Source: Pseudemcibacter aquimaris
GTDB taxonomy: Bacteria; Pseudomonadota; Alphaproteobacteria; Sphingomonadales; Emcibacteraceae
NCBI RefSeq assembly: GCF_028869115.1
Contig: NZ_CP079800.1
Coordinates: 682,001 to 746,000 of the forward strand
DNA length: 64,000 bases
Direction: 5' to 3'
The position numbers and the translations under genes were made by a program. This document shows positions 46,654 to 55,232 of this stretch, piece by piece; positions within the stretch are counted from its first letter, which is position 1; each line of letters starts with the position of its first letter. The notes under the pieces were generated by a model that ran no database searches, was not told the origin of the DNA, and saw only the letters and a list, made by a program, of their open reading frames with translations.

Positions 46654-48642
46654 TTATTCTGTGAAATTATCAATCTGGATTTCCGGCAATTCACCCGCCG
46701 GGGTAAAACCAAGGATTTTACCGTAGAACACCAGTTCGCTTTCAAGGCTGTGGATGATGTTTTCCTTTTTGCCGAAGCCGTGGTATTCGCCCTCATATGG
46801 GTAGTATGCCACTGGAACGCCTTTTTCTTTTAATGCGTCAACAATCAGCTGTGATTGGTTTGGCGGTACGACCTCATCAAGTAATCCCTGGAATGTGATT
46901 AGCGGGCTTGAGAAACCATCAAGATGGTTGATTGGTGAACGGTCACGTAAGATGTCGATGTCTTCCGGTAATTTGCCGATCAGGCTATCGAGATAGCGAC
47001 TTTCATATTTATGGGTGTCGCGGTAAAGGACTTCCAAGTCACTGATGCCGAAATAATTGGCACCAGCCGCGAAAATATCGTGTTGTGCAAGGGCAACTAG
47101 AACGGAATAACCACCGGCACTACCGCCCGCGATTAACAGTTTATCCGGATCGGCAATTCCTTGCTCTATCAGGTAATCTAATCCTGCTTTAGTGTCGTCG
47201 ATATCAACCACGCCCCACATACCACGCAGGCGTTCACGGTAAGGGCGGCCATAACCGGTACTGCCGCCATAATTAATGTCGATGATGGCAAAACCGCGTG
47301 ATGTCCAAAATTGGCGGCTCATACGAAATGCGGCACTGGTCGCACCCGTTGGCCCACCATGAAGACGCACGATGGTTGGTGGCAGTTCACCTTCCGGCGC
47401 AACGAAATTCGGATTTTTTGGTGCGTAATAAAACGCGTGAACAGGTTCGCCCTTTTGATTTGGGAAGGTGATCGCTTCTGGCGCGGAAATAAAAGCATCA
47501 TCAACCATTTTGGCCTGTGATTGTTTGATGGTTTCAAATTCACAATCCTTATATTCCACCAGTTCCGTTGCTGCGGTTGTGGTCGCGCCCAGTAAATAGA
47601 CACGATCGCCATCGGAATAAACCTTTGAAATGCTGACGTATGGTGTTTCAATTTCGCTAACCGCGCCATTCACAAGGTCCACAGTCGCAAGATGCGATGT
47701 GCCGCCGCTTTCATATTTGGCGATGATTTGATTGTCGCCGTAATAGGCCCAGCTATGGGCGCCAAGGGCACCGGATTTGCCAAATTCAACCTCTTTACGG
47801 GTCAGTGATCTGCTTTCCTCGTCATCCAGTTCATATTTCTGGAAATTCCACCATCCGTTTGGATCGGAAATATAATAAAGATCACCCGTTTTGTTAAAAC
47901 GTGGTTCCTGTACAGAAAGGCTGGCGCGTTCCACGATGGTTTCTGTACCGGAAATGCTGCCGTTATCCGAAATGGATGCTTTCCACATTTTGGTGTCATC
48001 CCAATTCATGTTCGGATGATCCCACGTAATCCAGACAAGTGTTTCACCGTCCGGGCTTATCGCCGGGCTGGATACGAAATCGGTGCCGGAAAATAATGGT
48101 CTGACCCGACCACCACCGTTAAGTGATACGGCCACAAGTGTATTTACCGGTTCACCGTCGAATGTGTGATCTTCCTGTACGCAAATAAGCTGGTTATGTG
48201 ATGCATCCATCACACAATCGGCGTAACGGTATCCATCGTTGGTAAGGGCTTCTGGTTCACCTTCGCCGTTATAACGGTATAATTTTTGGTCGCTATGGTT
48301 TGAAAAATAAATCACGCCATCTTCCACGAAATATGAACCGCCGCCATATTCATGAACGCGAGTGCGGCTTGAATATTCCGCTGGAATGGCGTCACTGACG
48401 TTGCCGTCTGCATCGCGTTTTACGATGGCGCGGCGGCCGCCTTCTTCGGGTCTGCTTTCGATCCAATATAAATCATCACCATCAAGACGCACACTACGTA
48501 ACCCAACCGCGCTTTCGGTGGTCAGTTCCGCCGTGATCGGGCTTTCCCATGTGCCGTATGATGCTTCCTGTTGGTTATCGCCACAGGCAGAAAGAAGTGC
48601 GATTGAAGAAAGTGTAACAGTGATTTTTTTGATCATTTCCAT
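46654..48642 (-). CDS. S9-family prolyl oligopeptidase-like peptidase, lipoprotein
   Basis: A 662-residue protein with a lipobox (LLSAC, Cys20), an N-terminal beta-propeller (about 30-390) and a C-terminal alpha/beta-hydrolase domain. GGSAGGY near residue 508 carries the nucleophilic serine. The Asp lies around LLDEVVPP and the His is in GEYHGFGKKEN. This is the architecture of dipeptidyl-aminopeptidase/acylaminoacyl-peptidase enzymes, which cut short peptides. Envelope location fits peptide use from outside. It is divergent from the M20 gene. Confidence 0.9.
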   Translation of the reverse strand: MEMIKKITVTLSSIALLSACGDNQQEASYGTWESPITAELTTESAVGLRSVRLDGDDLYWIESRPEEGGRRAIVKRDADGNVSDAIPAEYSSRTRVHEYGGGSYFVEDGVIYFSNHSDQKLYRYNGEGEPEALTNDGYRYADCVMDASHNQLICVQEDHTFDGEPVNTLVAVSLNGGGRVRPLFSGTDFVSSPAISPDGETLVWITWDHPNMNWDDTKMWKASISDNGSISGTETIVERASLSVQEPRFNKTGDLYYISDPNGWWNFQKYELDDEESRSLTRKEVEFGKSGALGAHSWAYYGDNQIIAKYESGGTSHLATVDLVNGAVSEIETPYVSISKVYSDGDRVYLLGATTTAATELVEYKDCEFETIKQSQAKMVDDAFISAPEAITFPNQKGEPVHAFYYAPKNPNFVAPEGELPPTIVRLHGGPTGATSAAFRMSRQFWTSRGFAIIDINYGGSTGYGRPYRERLRGMWGVVDIDDTKAGLDYLIEQGIADPDKLLIAGGSAGGYSVLVALAQHDIFAAGANYFGISDLEVLYRDTHKYESRYLDSLIGKLPEDIDILRDRSPINHLDGFSSPLITFQGLLDEVVPPNQSQLIVDALKEKGVPVAYYPYEGEYHGFGKKENIIHSLESELVFYGKILGFTPAGELPEIQIDNFTE

Positions 48643-48740
48643 AAGCCCTTTATTGAATTGGAAATAGGATAAACTTTTGATCTAAAAAATTAAAGTGAAA
48701 TTACCCGCCATTCGGTTATAGTAAGAAAAAAAGGGGAGAT

Positions 48741-50279
48741 ATGATGAAAAAATTACTTCTTTCGCTCATGATGACGGCGATGCCAATGACGGCAATTGCG
48801 GAAAATCAATTATCACCACAAGATATCCGCGCCGAAGTTGAGCGTATAAAGCTGGACGCTCTTGATACATTCAAGGAATATCTGGCAATTCCCAATGACG
48901 GGCGTAAACCGGATGATATTGCCATGTTGGCGGATTGGGTTGAGAATGCATTCAGCACAAGAGGTTTCGAGGTCAGTAGGCTGGCCGAACCGGAAAACCC
49001 GCTTTTATATGCGAAACGTATGGTGCCGGGCGCGGATAAAACCATGCTTGTTTATTTGCAAGCGGATGGCCAACCCGTTGATCCAAGCGCATGGTATCAG
49101 GAAAACCCATATGGTGCCGTACTTAGAGAATCTGACACAAACACTTGGGAAAATGGACAGTGGCAGGATATATCATGGGATAGTTTAAAAGGTGACATTA
49201 ACCCCGATTGGCGCATTTATGCGCGTTCCGCGTCCGATAGTAAGGGGCCGAATATTCAGTTTCTGATGGCGCTTGATGTGTTGGAAAATCTGGGGGTCAC
49301 CACTGATTATAATTTGAAAGTGGTCATCGATACCGAAGAGGAATTATCATCACCGCATTTGCCACAAGCGGTCATGGACAACCGTGAAGAGTTAGCGGCG
49401 GATATGCTTTTGATTTTTGATGGCCCGCCGCACCGTAGCGGTGGCCCGACATTATCATTCGGCGCGCGCGGTATTACCGATTTGACCCTTAAAACATTTG
49501 GACCAAAGGTGGCGCAACACAGCGGCCATTTTGGAAATTACGCGCCCAATCCGGCGTTTCAATTGGTGCAATTGCTTGCGACCATGAAAAATGCCGATGG
49601 TGTTGTGACGATCCCCGGGTTTTATGATGGTGTTGAAATTACGCCGGATGTTCAGAAAATACTGGATGATGTGCCCAATAACGAAGAAGAAATGCGTGAA
49701 AAAATGGGCTTTAGTGTGGTCGATAAAGTCGCAAACAGCCTTGAAGCATCCATTCAATATCCGTCCCTTAATATTCGCGGGATGGGTTCTGCATGGATTG
49801 GTGATCAGGTCCGTACCATCATCCCGCCGGATGCAACCGCAGAAATTGATATTAGACTTGTGAAGGAAAGTGATCCGGAATATCTGATGGGGCTTATTAA
49901 AGCCCATATTGAAAAACAAGGGTATGTGGTGATAAGTGAACCGCCAACAGATGCGCAACGCATGTCCGGTAAACGGTTTGTGCAGATGAACCATTTTACA
50001 TCATATCCTGCCTTCAGAACCGATTTCGACAGCTTGCCCGGCCGTTTTGCAAAAAGCGCACTGACCCATTTTAATGGATCAGCCCCGATCATGCTGCGCA
50101 CCATGGGTGGTTCAATCCCGATTTCACCATTTGTGGATACGCTTGATGTGCCCGCGGTCACAGTGCCGACTGTAAATCCGGATAACAATCAACATAGCCC
50201 CAACGAAAATATCCGCGTCGGTAATTTCATTGATGGTATTGCAACGATTGCGGCGGTTCTTGCGGAGAAGGTGGAGTAG
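48741..50279 (+). CDS. Exported M20-family metallopeptidase, atypical metal ligand
   Basis: A 512-residue M20/M25/M40 enzyme with a signal peptide (residues 1-20, ending AIA). The two-domain layout, SASDSKGP, DTEEELSSPHL, the HSGHFGNYAPNP dimerisation-domain His and a late NNQHSPNE His are present. The first zinc ligand is changed: where relatives have GHxDVQPVD this protein has LQADGQPVD, so Gln107 replaces His before Asp109. I recall the same LQ-D-GQPVD pattern in other M20 annotations, so it may define a subfamily. It is probably a peptide or acyl-amino-acid hydrolase. GGGGAGAT precedes the start. Confidence 0.85.
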   Translation: MMKKLLLSLMMTAMPMTAIAENQLSPQDIRAEVERIKLDALDTFKEYLAIPNDGRKPDDIAMLADWVENAFSTRGFEVSRLAEPENPLLYAKRMVPGADKTMLVYLQADGQPVDPSAWYQENPYGAVLRESDTNTWENGQWQDISWDSLKGDINPDWRIYARSASDSKGPNIQFLMALDVLENLGVTTDYNLKVVIDTEEELSSPHLPQAVMDNREELAADMLLIFDGPPHRSGGPTLSFGARGITDLTLKTFGPKVAQHSGHFGNYAPNPAFQLVQLLATMKNADGVVTIPGFYDGVEITPDVQKILDDVPNNEEEMREKMGFSVVDKVANSLEASIQYPSLNIRGMGSAWIGDQVRTIIPPDATAEIDIRLVKESDPEYLMGLIKAHIEKQGYVVISEPPTDAQRMSGKRFVQMNHFTSYPAFRTDFDSLPGRFAKSALTHFNGSAPIMLRTMGGSIPISPFVDTLDVPAVTVPTVNPDNNQHSPNENIRVGNFIDGIATIAAVLAEKVE

Positions 50280-50284
50280 GTATA

Positions 50285-50707
50285 ATTTTAGAATTAGAAT
50301 TTAAACCTAATCATGAATTATCTGAAAGGGTATTAAACTTTATTCATGACCGAAGTGTAGATATTGCTTTAATTAACTTCGATAAGAATGAACAGAAATT
50401 AGAATTGCCTATCACTGTTTTAGGTGACGAGCCAAAGTCTTATTTCAAAAAATATTATTTTCTTAAGTTTGCAGAATATGCTGCGCTTGAAGCAAAAATT
50501 TTGATTGAGAATGTATGTAGTTGGGAGGTGGAGGACCCAGATTTACTGTCAACTATATTAATAAATACGCTATTTGTTTCAGAGAATAGATTTGAAATAA
50601 AGAGCTCAACCTCATGTAAGGTGACGGGAATAGGTAATAATATTGTTCTAAAATTAATTATTTCTGACAATGAAATTAACAATGAAACGGTATTTTGTGG
50701 TTTTTAA
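50285..50707 (+). CDS. Orphan reading frame without a canonical start codon
   Basis: An open frame runs from 50234 to the stop at 50705 with protein-like composition; from 50285 it encodes about 140 residues (ILELEFKPNHELSERVLNF and onward, including FAEYAALEAKILIENVCSW). No ATG, GTG or TTG occurs in frame before a TTG at 50405, which lacks a ribosome-binding site and would lose the first 40 residues. An ATT at 50285 lies eight bases after GGAG (50273-50276) and could be a rare start; 5' truncation is the alternative. I do not recognise the protein. It is strikingly AT-rich compared with the M20 gene. Confidence 0.4.
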   Translation: MLELEFKPNHELSERVLNFIHDRSVDIALINFDKNEQKLELPITVLGDEPKSYFKKYYFLKFAEYAALEAKILIENVCSWEVEDPDLLSTILINTLFVSENRFEIKSSTSCKVTGIGNNIVLKLIISDNEINNETVFCGF

Positions 50708-51075
50708 TTTAACAACTCAGCTAAATCATCCGATTTCAAATCATATGCGACGCCAGCATCGTTAATTGAATGAGCATCGCCATCAGTTGCGTTGATCTGG
50801 ATGATTTTCATATTGGCGTTGGTGGCGAATTCAACTTCTTTGATCACGCCGGGGGCACGGTGTGTGTTCTCACCGACCATTACGACCATAACGTCGCAGC
50901 GGGTCACTTTGAATTTTGCTTCTTTTAACCATTTCGGATTTTTCGTGTCTGGTTTCATGGACCAATTGGCAACTTTAAACTTTGCGCCTTGTTCTTGTGA
51001 TTTGCCGACAATGATATTTTTAAAGGCACTATCATTTTCTACGTCAAAACTGACGAATATTTTTTTCTTGCTCAT
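50704..51075 (-). CDS. Stand-alone TIR-like (MTH538/ThsB-type) protein
   Basis: A 123-residue protein covering one MTH538 TIR-like domain (DUF1863, the ThsB class). KKIFVSFDVENDSAFKNII, the WSMKP loop, CDVMVVMVGENTHRAPGVIKEVEFA and KIIQINA follow the family order. The Glu in KEVEFA is at the usual TIR catalytic-Glu position. In Thoeris, ThsB proteins make a cyclic ADP-ribose signal after phage infection, and TIR domains in general act on NAD. No ThsA-like effector is beside it. It may be an isolated defence gene or a signalling protein. Its end overlaps the orphan frame by four bases. Confidence 0.75.
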   Translation of the reverse strand: MSKKKIFVSFDVENDSAFKNIIVGKSQEQGAKFKVANWSMKPDTKNPKWLKEAKFKVTRCDVMVVMVGENTHRAPGVIKEVEFATNANMKIIQINATDGDAHSINDAGVAYDLKSDDLAELLN

Positions 51076-51132
51076 AATGTGTCCAATCTGTTGACCTGAC
51101 TAGTATAGTGCTTTTCGTGAACTTACAAGCAA

Positions 51133-51609
51133 TTAACTTGAAAGTTCTAATGGAACAGCGGTCGTATACTTCACTTGTGTCACCGCAAAATTCGTATTGA
51201 CCTCGCTGACCATGGGAAGTCTTAATAATTTTTTGCGCAAGAATATTTCGTATGATTGCATGTTTTCTGTGACAATGCGGATCAGGAAATCCATTGACCC
51301 GCTGATGGTGTAACATTCGGTGACTTCGTCGAACTTGGTGACGGCGGCCTCGAATTCTTCGAGCGCGTCTTCCTGCACATGGCTTAATTTCACATTGGCG
51401 AAGGCAATGATGTTTAACCCAAGCGCCTTGGTATCCAATATGCCAACGCGTCTTGAAATGATGCCGCGTTCTTCAAGCCTTTTGATGCGGCGCCAGCATG
51501 GGGCGGCGGATAGGCCGATCCGTTCCGCAATTTCCGCATTGGTGATGGTGGCGTCCGATTGGATCAGGTTTAAGATTTTCTTGTCTGTGTCATTTAATTC
51601 AATAAGCAT
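51133..51609 (-). CDS. Lrp/AsnC-family transcriptional regulator
   Basis: A 158-residue Lrp-type regulator. The N-terminal helix-turn-helix ILNLIQSDATITNAEIAERIGLSAAPCWRRIKRLEERGII is followed by an AsnC ligand-binding domain with CYTISGSMDFLIRIV. Such regulators respond to amino acids. It is divergent from the indolepyruvate oxidoreductase gene, so it likely controls that operon and itself. An inverted repeat that could be its operator lies between (51642-51692). Confidence 0.93.
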   Translation of the reverse strand: MLIELNDTDKKILNLIQSDATITNAEIAERIGLSAAPCWRRIKRLEERGIISRRVGILDTKALGLNIIAFANVKLSHVQEDALEEFEAAVTKFDEVTECYTISGSMDFLIRIVTENMQSYEIFLRKKLLRLPMVSEVNTNFAVTQVKYTTAVPLELSS

Positions 51610-51641
51610 TAATATTTCTTTATTTTTTTAAAAATGGCAAT

Positions 51642-51692
51642 ATTTATTCCATTATATAGGAATAAATCCAAAAATAGAAAGGAAATATCGCC
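51642..51692. promoter_or_regulatory. Candidate Lrp operator in the divergent region
   Basis: ATTTATTCC (51642-51650) and GGAATAAAT (51659-51667) form a perfect inverted repeat with an AT spacer. A further half-site-like GGAAATATCGCC (51681-51692) matches the inverse of GGCAATATTT just upstream. The layout fits autoregulation by the adjacent Lrp protein. Confidence 0.45.
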
Positions 51693-51749
51693 AAAAAAAG
51701 ATTAAAATATACCTATTAATCGATTCACAAAATTGCCGGAGCCGCCAAG

Positions 51750-54700
51750 ATGGGTATCAATGTAAAATTGCCTGATGTGTCCCTTAATGACAAATATGAA
51801 CTGGAAACGGGTCGTGCCTATATGACGGCGATACAAGCGTTGGTGCGAATTCCCCTTGTGCAGCGCTGGCGTGATAATGCGGCGGGCCTTAATACGGGGT
51901 GTTTTATATCCGGCTATCGCGGTTCGCCTCTTGGTCATTATGATGCGGCATTAAGAAAGGCAGAAAAATACCTGCGTGCAGAAAATATATTCTTTGAAGA
52001 AGGAATTAACGAGGAACTTGGTGCGACTGCCGTTTGGGGCACTCAACAGGTCAATATGTATAAGGGCGCACAATATGATGGTGTTTTTGGTATCTGGTAT
52101 GGAAAGGGGCCGGGTGTTGACCGCAGCTGTGATGTATTAAGACACGCCAACGCGGCGGGAACAACACCGCATGGCGGGGTGCTTGCCATTGCCGGTGATG
52201 ATCATGCCTGTAAATCATCAACCATTCCCCATCAATCGGATCATTCATTTTATTCCACCATGCTGCCGATGTTATATCCGGCCAATATGCAGGAATTTGT
52301 GGAATATGGTCTTTTGGGAATTGCCATGTCGCGTTATAGCGGGTGTTGGACGGCGTTTAAGGTGACGTCTGATACAGCAGAAAGCACGGGTGTTGTTGAT
52401 CTTTCCCGTGAAAACAGAAAGATTTTAATTCCGGGTGACGATGAGTTTGAAATGCCGGAAGGGGGCGTTCATATCCGCCCCAATGATGTTTGGCGCGAAC
52501 AGGATTACCGTTTGCAGCGTTATAAGCTTTTCGCCGCGCTTGCATTTGCCAAGAAAAACAACATTGACCGCACCGTATGGGATAGCACCAAACCACGTTT
52601 CGGCATTATTACCAGCGGTAAAACATATGGTGATGTGCGTCAGGCATTATATGAGTTGGGTATTGATGAGCATGTCGCAGAAAAAATCGGCTTAAGGCTT
52701 TATAAGGTCGGTATGCCTTGGCCGCTTGAGCCGGAAGGCGTCCGCAATTTCTGTGAAGGGTTAGAAGAAATTTTGATCGTTGAAGAAAAACGCGAGCTGA
52801 TTGAAAACCAATTAAAACAGCAACTCTTTAACTGGCATGCGGATAAACGCCCGAAAGTGGTGGGTAAATATGATGAACATGGACAGTGGTTGTTACCGCC
52901 GGAAAATGATCTTTCGGTGGGGCTGATTACCCATGTGATTGCCGATCGGATTTCCCATTTTTATAAAGGCGAAATGGTTGAATTTGCACGCAACTATTTT
53001 AATCGCCGCGAAGCCATGCAGGCGGAATATTGTTCACCGCTTATCCGTAAGCCGTATTTTTGTTCGGGATGCCCGCATAATTCATCAACCAAGGTTCCGG
53101 AAGGAAGTCGTGCAACGGCGGGTATCGGTTGCCATATCATGGCAATGTGGATGGACCGTAAAACGGATACTTTTACCCAAATGGGTGGCGAAGGTGTTCC
53201 GTGGATTGGGCAGGCTCCGTTTACAGATGAAAAACATATTTTCACCAACCTTGGTGACGGGACATATCAGCATTCCGGTATCCTCGCGATCCGCGCCAGC
53301 ATCGCGGCCCGTGTGAATATCACTTATAAAATTCTTTATAATGATGCGGTGGCGATGACAGGCGGGCAACCGGTTGAAGGTGGTCTTACCGTAGAAATGA
53401 TCGCCCAGCAAATGCGCGGCGAGGGGGTTGAGAAAATCTGGATCCTGACCGAAGATATGGACAGATATATTAACCGTGGTTTGATCCCGGCGGATATTCC
53501 GATCCTGCCCCGTGATCAAATGATGGCCGTACAGGAAGAGGCCCGTGAAATTTCAGGATGCAGCATCATTATTTATGATCAAACCTGCGCCGCGGAAAAA
53601 CGCCGTCGCCGTAAACGTGGATCGTTCCCAGATCCTGATCGTCGTGTGTTCATCAATGACGCGGTATGCGAAGGGTGCGGCGATTGTTCGGTGAAATCAA
53701 ACTGTGTGTCTGTTGAACCGCTTGAAACAGAATTTGGCCGTAAGCGCATCATCAACCAGTCCAGCTGTAACAAGGATTATTCATGCGTCGAAGGGTTCTG
53801 CCCGTCATTCGTTAGCGTGATTGGTGGCGATCTTAAAAAACCGAAAGTCACAGGCCTTGATAAATTGGTTGCAGATATCCCGATGCCAGATGTGGGCACG
53901 GTTGAAACGGAATATAATATTCTGGTGACCGGTGTTGGCGGAACGGGTGTTCTGACCATCGGTGGGATACTTGGTATGGCGGCGCATCTTGATGGTCTTG
54001 CCAGTAATCAGCTTGACCAAACGGGGTTAGCGCAAAAGGGCGGCGCGGTGATGAGCCACGTACGACTAGGTAAAGAAATTGAAATCCTGCGCACGCCGCA
54101 TATTATGACGGGTTGTACGGATCTATTGGTCGCATGTGACCTTGTGGTTGCTGCAAGCCCGGATGCTATCGAATGTGTGCGCAGTGACCGGACGCAAGCC
54201 GTGATTAACGGTCATAATTCACCGGTTTCTGCTTTCGTGGAAAATAACCAGATCGATTTCCAACAGGAAAATTTAAAACGTTCCGTTGAGGCACATACAC
54301 TTGATGAAGCCCGTCATTATGTTGAGGCAACGGAACTTGCCACAGTGCTGCTTGGTGACGGCATCGCGACCAATATGTTCATGATGGGATATGCATGGCA
54401 AAAGGGATTAATTCCACTTTCTTTTGATGCGATTAACCGTGCCATTGAACTTAACGGTGTTGCCATTGGCCAGAATAAAATGACATTTGCCTGTGGCCGC
54501 ATGGCGGCGCATGATATGGATGCACTTATGAAATTTGCGGCTCCTTATATCAATGTGTCCTTCCATGATGATATTTCAGAAAACGCAGATGATGTTATTT
54601 CAAAACGTTACGATAATTTGATCCGTTATCAGGATCAAAATTATGCAGATAAATATATGGGTCTGATTAACCGTGTAAAACAGGCTGATAATGGTGATAT

Positions 54701-55217
54701 TCTTGATGCGGTTGCGCGAAGCTATTTTAAACTGCTCGCGATCAAGGATGAATATGAAGTGGCGCGCCTCTATACCAATGGTGAATTTCTGAAGAAATTA
54801 AACGCGCAATTCGATGGTAATTTCAAACTTAAATTCCATATGGCACCCCCCATTTTTGAAAAGAAAAATGGGAGAGGCGAAATTCAGAAACGTGAATTTG
54901 GTCCATGGATGATGGGTGTATTGAAATTGGTCGCAAAGATGAAATTCTTGCGCGGTTCTTTGTTTGATATTTTTGGATATACGCAAGAACGTAAAATGGA
55001 ACGTGCCTTAATCACAGAATATGAAGAAATAGTCACGAAAACACTGGACAGACTGAACCAAAGCAATTACCAACAATGCCTTGAAATCCTGTCCGTGCCG
55101 TTATCTTATAAGGGATACGGGCATGTGAAAGAAAAAAATGTCGCAAACGGAAAAGTGCGACAAGAGAAGTTATTAAAGCAGCTTGAAAATCCACAAGATT
55201 TAAAGCAGGCGTCCTAA
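51750..55217 (+). CDS. Fused indolepyruvate:ferredoxin oxidoreductase
   Basis: A 1155-residue 2-oxoacid:ferredoxin oxidoreductase with alpha and beta parts fused in one chain. Pyrimidine/TPP domains come first (about 20-620; GYRGSPLGHYD, and the TPP segment LGDGTYQHSGILAIRASI). A ferredoxin-type cysteine block, CEGCGDCSVKSNC to CxxxYSCVEGFCPSF, follows at about 640-690. The gamma-type domain starts at VTGVGGTGVLTIGGILG (about 730). It oxidatively decarboxylates aryl- or branched-chain pyruvates to acyl-CoA with ferredoxin. The leucine-type dehydrogenase next door would supply the 2-oxoacid. GGAG precedes the ATG at 51750. Confidence 0.92.
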   Translation: MGINVKLPDVSLNDKYELETGRAYMTAIQALVRIPLVQRWRDNAAGLNTGCFISGYRGSPLGHYDAALRKAEKYLRAENIFFEEGINEELGATAVWGTQQVNMYKGAQYDGVFGIWYGKGPGVDRSCDVLRHANAAGTTPHGGVLAIAGDDHACKSSTIPHQSDHSFYSTMLPMLYPANMQEFVEYGLLGIAMSRYSGCWTAFKVTSDTAESTGVVDLSRENRKILIPGDDEFEMPEGGVHIRPNDVWREQDYRLQRYKLFAALAFAKKNNIDRTVWDSTKPRFGIITSGKTYGDVRQALYELGIDEHVAEKIGLRLYKVGMPWPLEPEGVRNFCEGLEEILIVEEKRELIENQLKQQLFNWHADKRPKVVGKYDEHGQWLLPPENDLSVGLITHVIADRISHFYKGEMVEFARNYFNRREAMQAEYCSPLIRKPYFCSGCPHNSSTKVPEGSRATAGIGCHIMAMWMDRKTDTFTQMGGEGVPWIGQAPFTDEKHIFTNLGDGTYQHSGILAIRASIAARVNITYKILYNDAVAMTGGQPVEGGLTVEMIAQQMRGEGVEKIWILTEDMDRYINRGLIPADIPILPRDQMMAVQEEAREISGCSIIIYDQTCAAEKRRRRKRGSFPDPDRRVFINDAVCEGCGDCSVKSNCVSVEPLETEFGRKRIINQSSCNKDYSCVEGFCPSFVSVIGGDLKKPKVTGLDKLVADIPMPDVGTVETEYNILVTGVGGTGVLTIGGILGMAAHLDGLASNQLDQTGLAQKGGAVMSHVRLGKEIEILRTPHIMTGCTDLLVACDLVVAASPDAIECVRSDRTQAVINGHNSPVSAFVENNQIDFQQENLKRSVEAHTLDEARHYVEATELATVLLGDGIATNMFMMGYAWQKGLIPLSFDAINRAIELNGVAIGQNKMTFACGRMAAHDMDALMKFAAPYINVSFHDDISENADDVISKRYDNLIRYQDQNYADKYMGLINRVKQADNGDILDAVARSYFKLLAIKDEYEVARLYTNGEFLKKLNAQFDGNFKLKFHMAPPIFEKKNGRGEIQKREFGPWMMGVLKLVAKMKFLRGSLFDIFGYTQERKMERALITEYEEIVTKTLDRLNQSNYQQCLEILSVPLSYKGYGHVKEKNVANGKVRQEKLLKQLENPQDLKQAS

Positions 55218-55232
55218 TTAAGAGAAAGTAAA

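Noticed and set aside
49455-49994. 179-codon frame on the minus strand
   Set aside because: Antisense to conserved M20 peptidase coding sequence; Phe/His/Ile-rich shadow with no recognisable domain.
50704-51075. Complete Thoeris system
   Set aside because: Only the TIR-like ThsB-type gene is present; no ThsA-like Sir2 or Macro/SLOG effector adjoins it.
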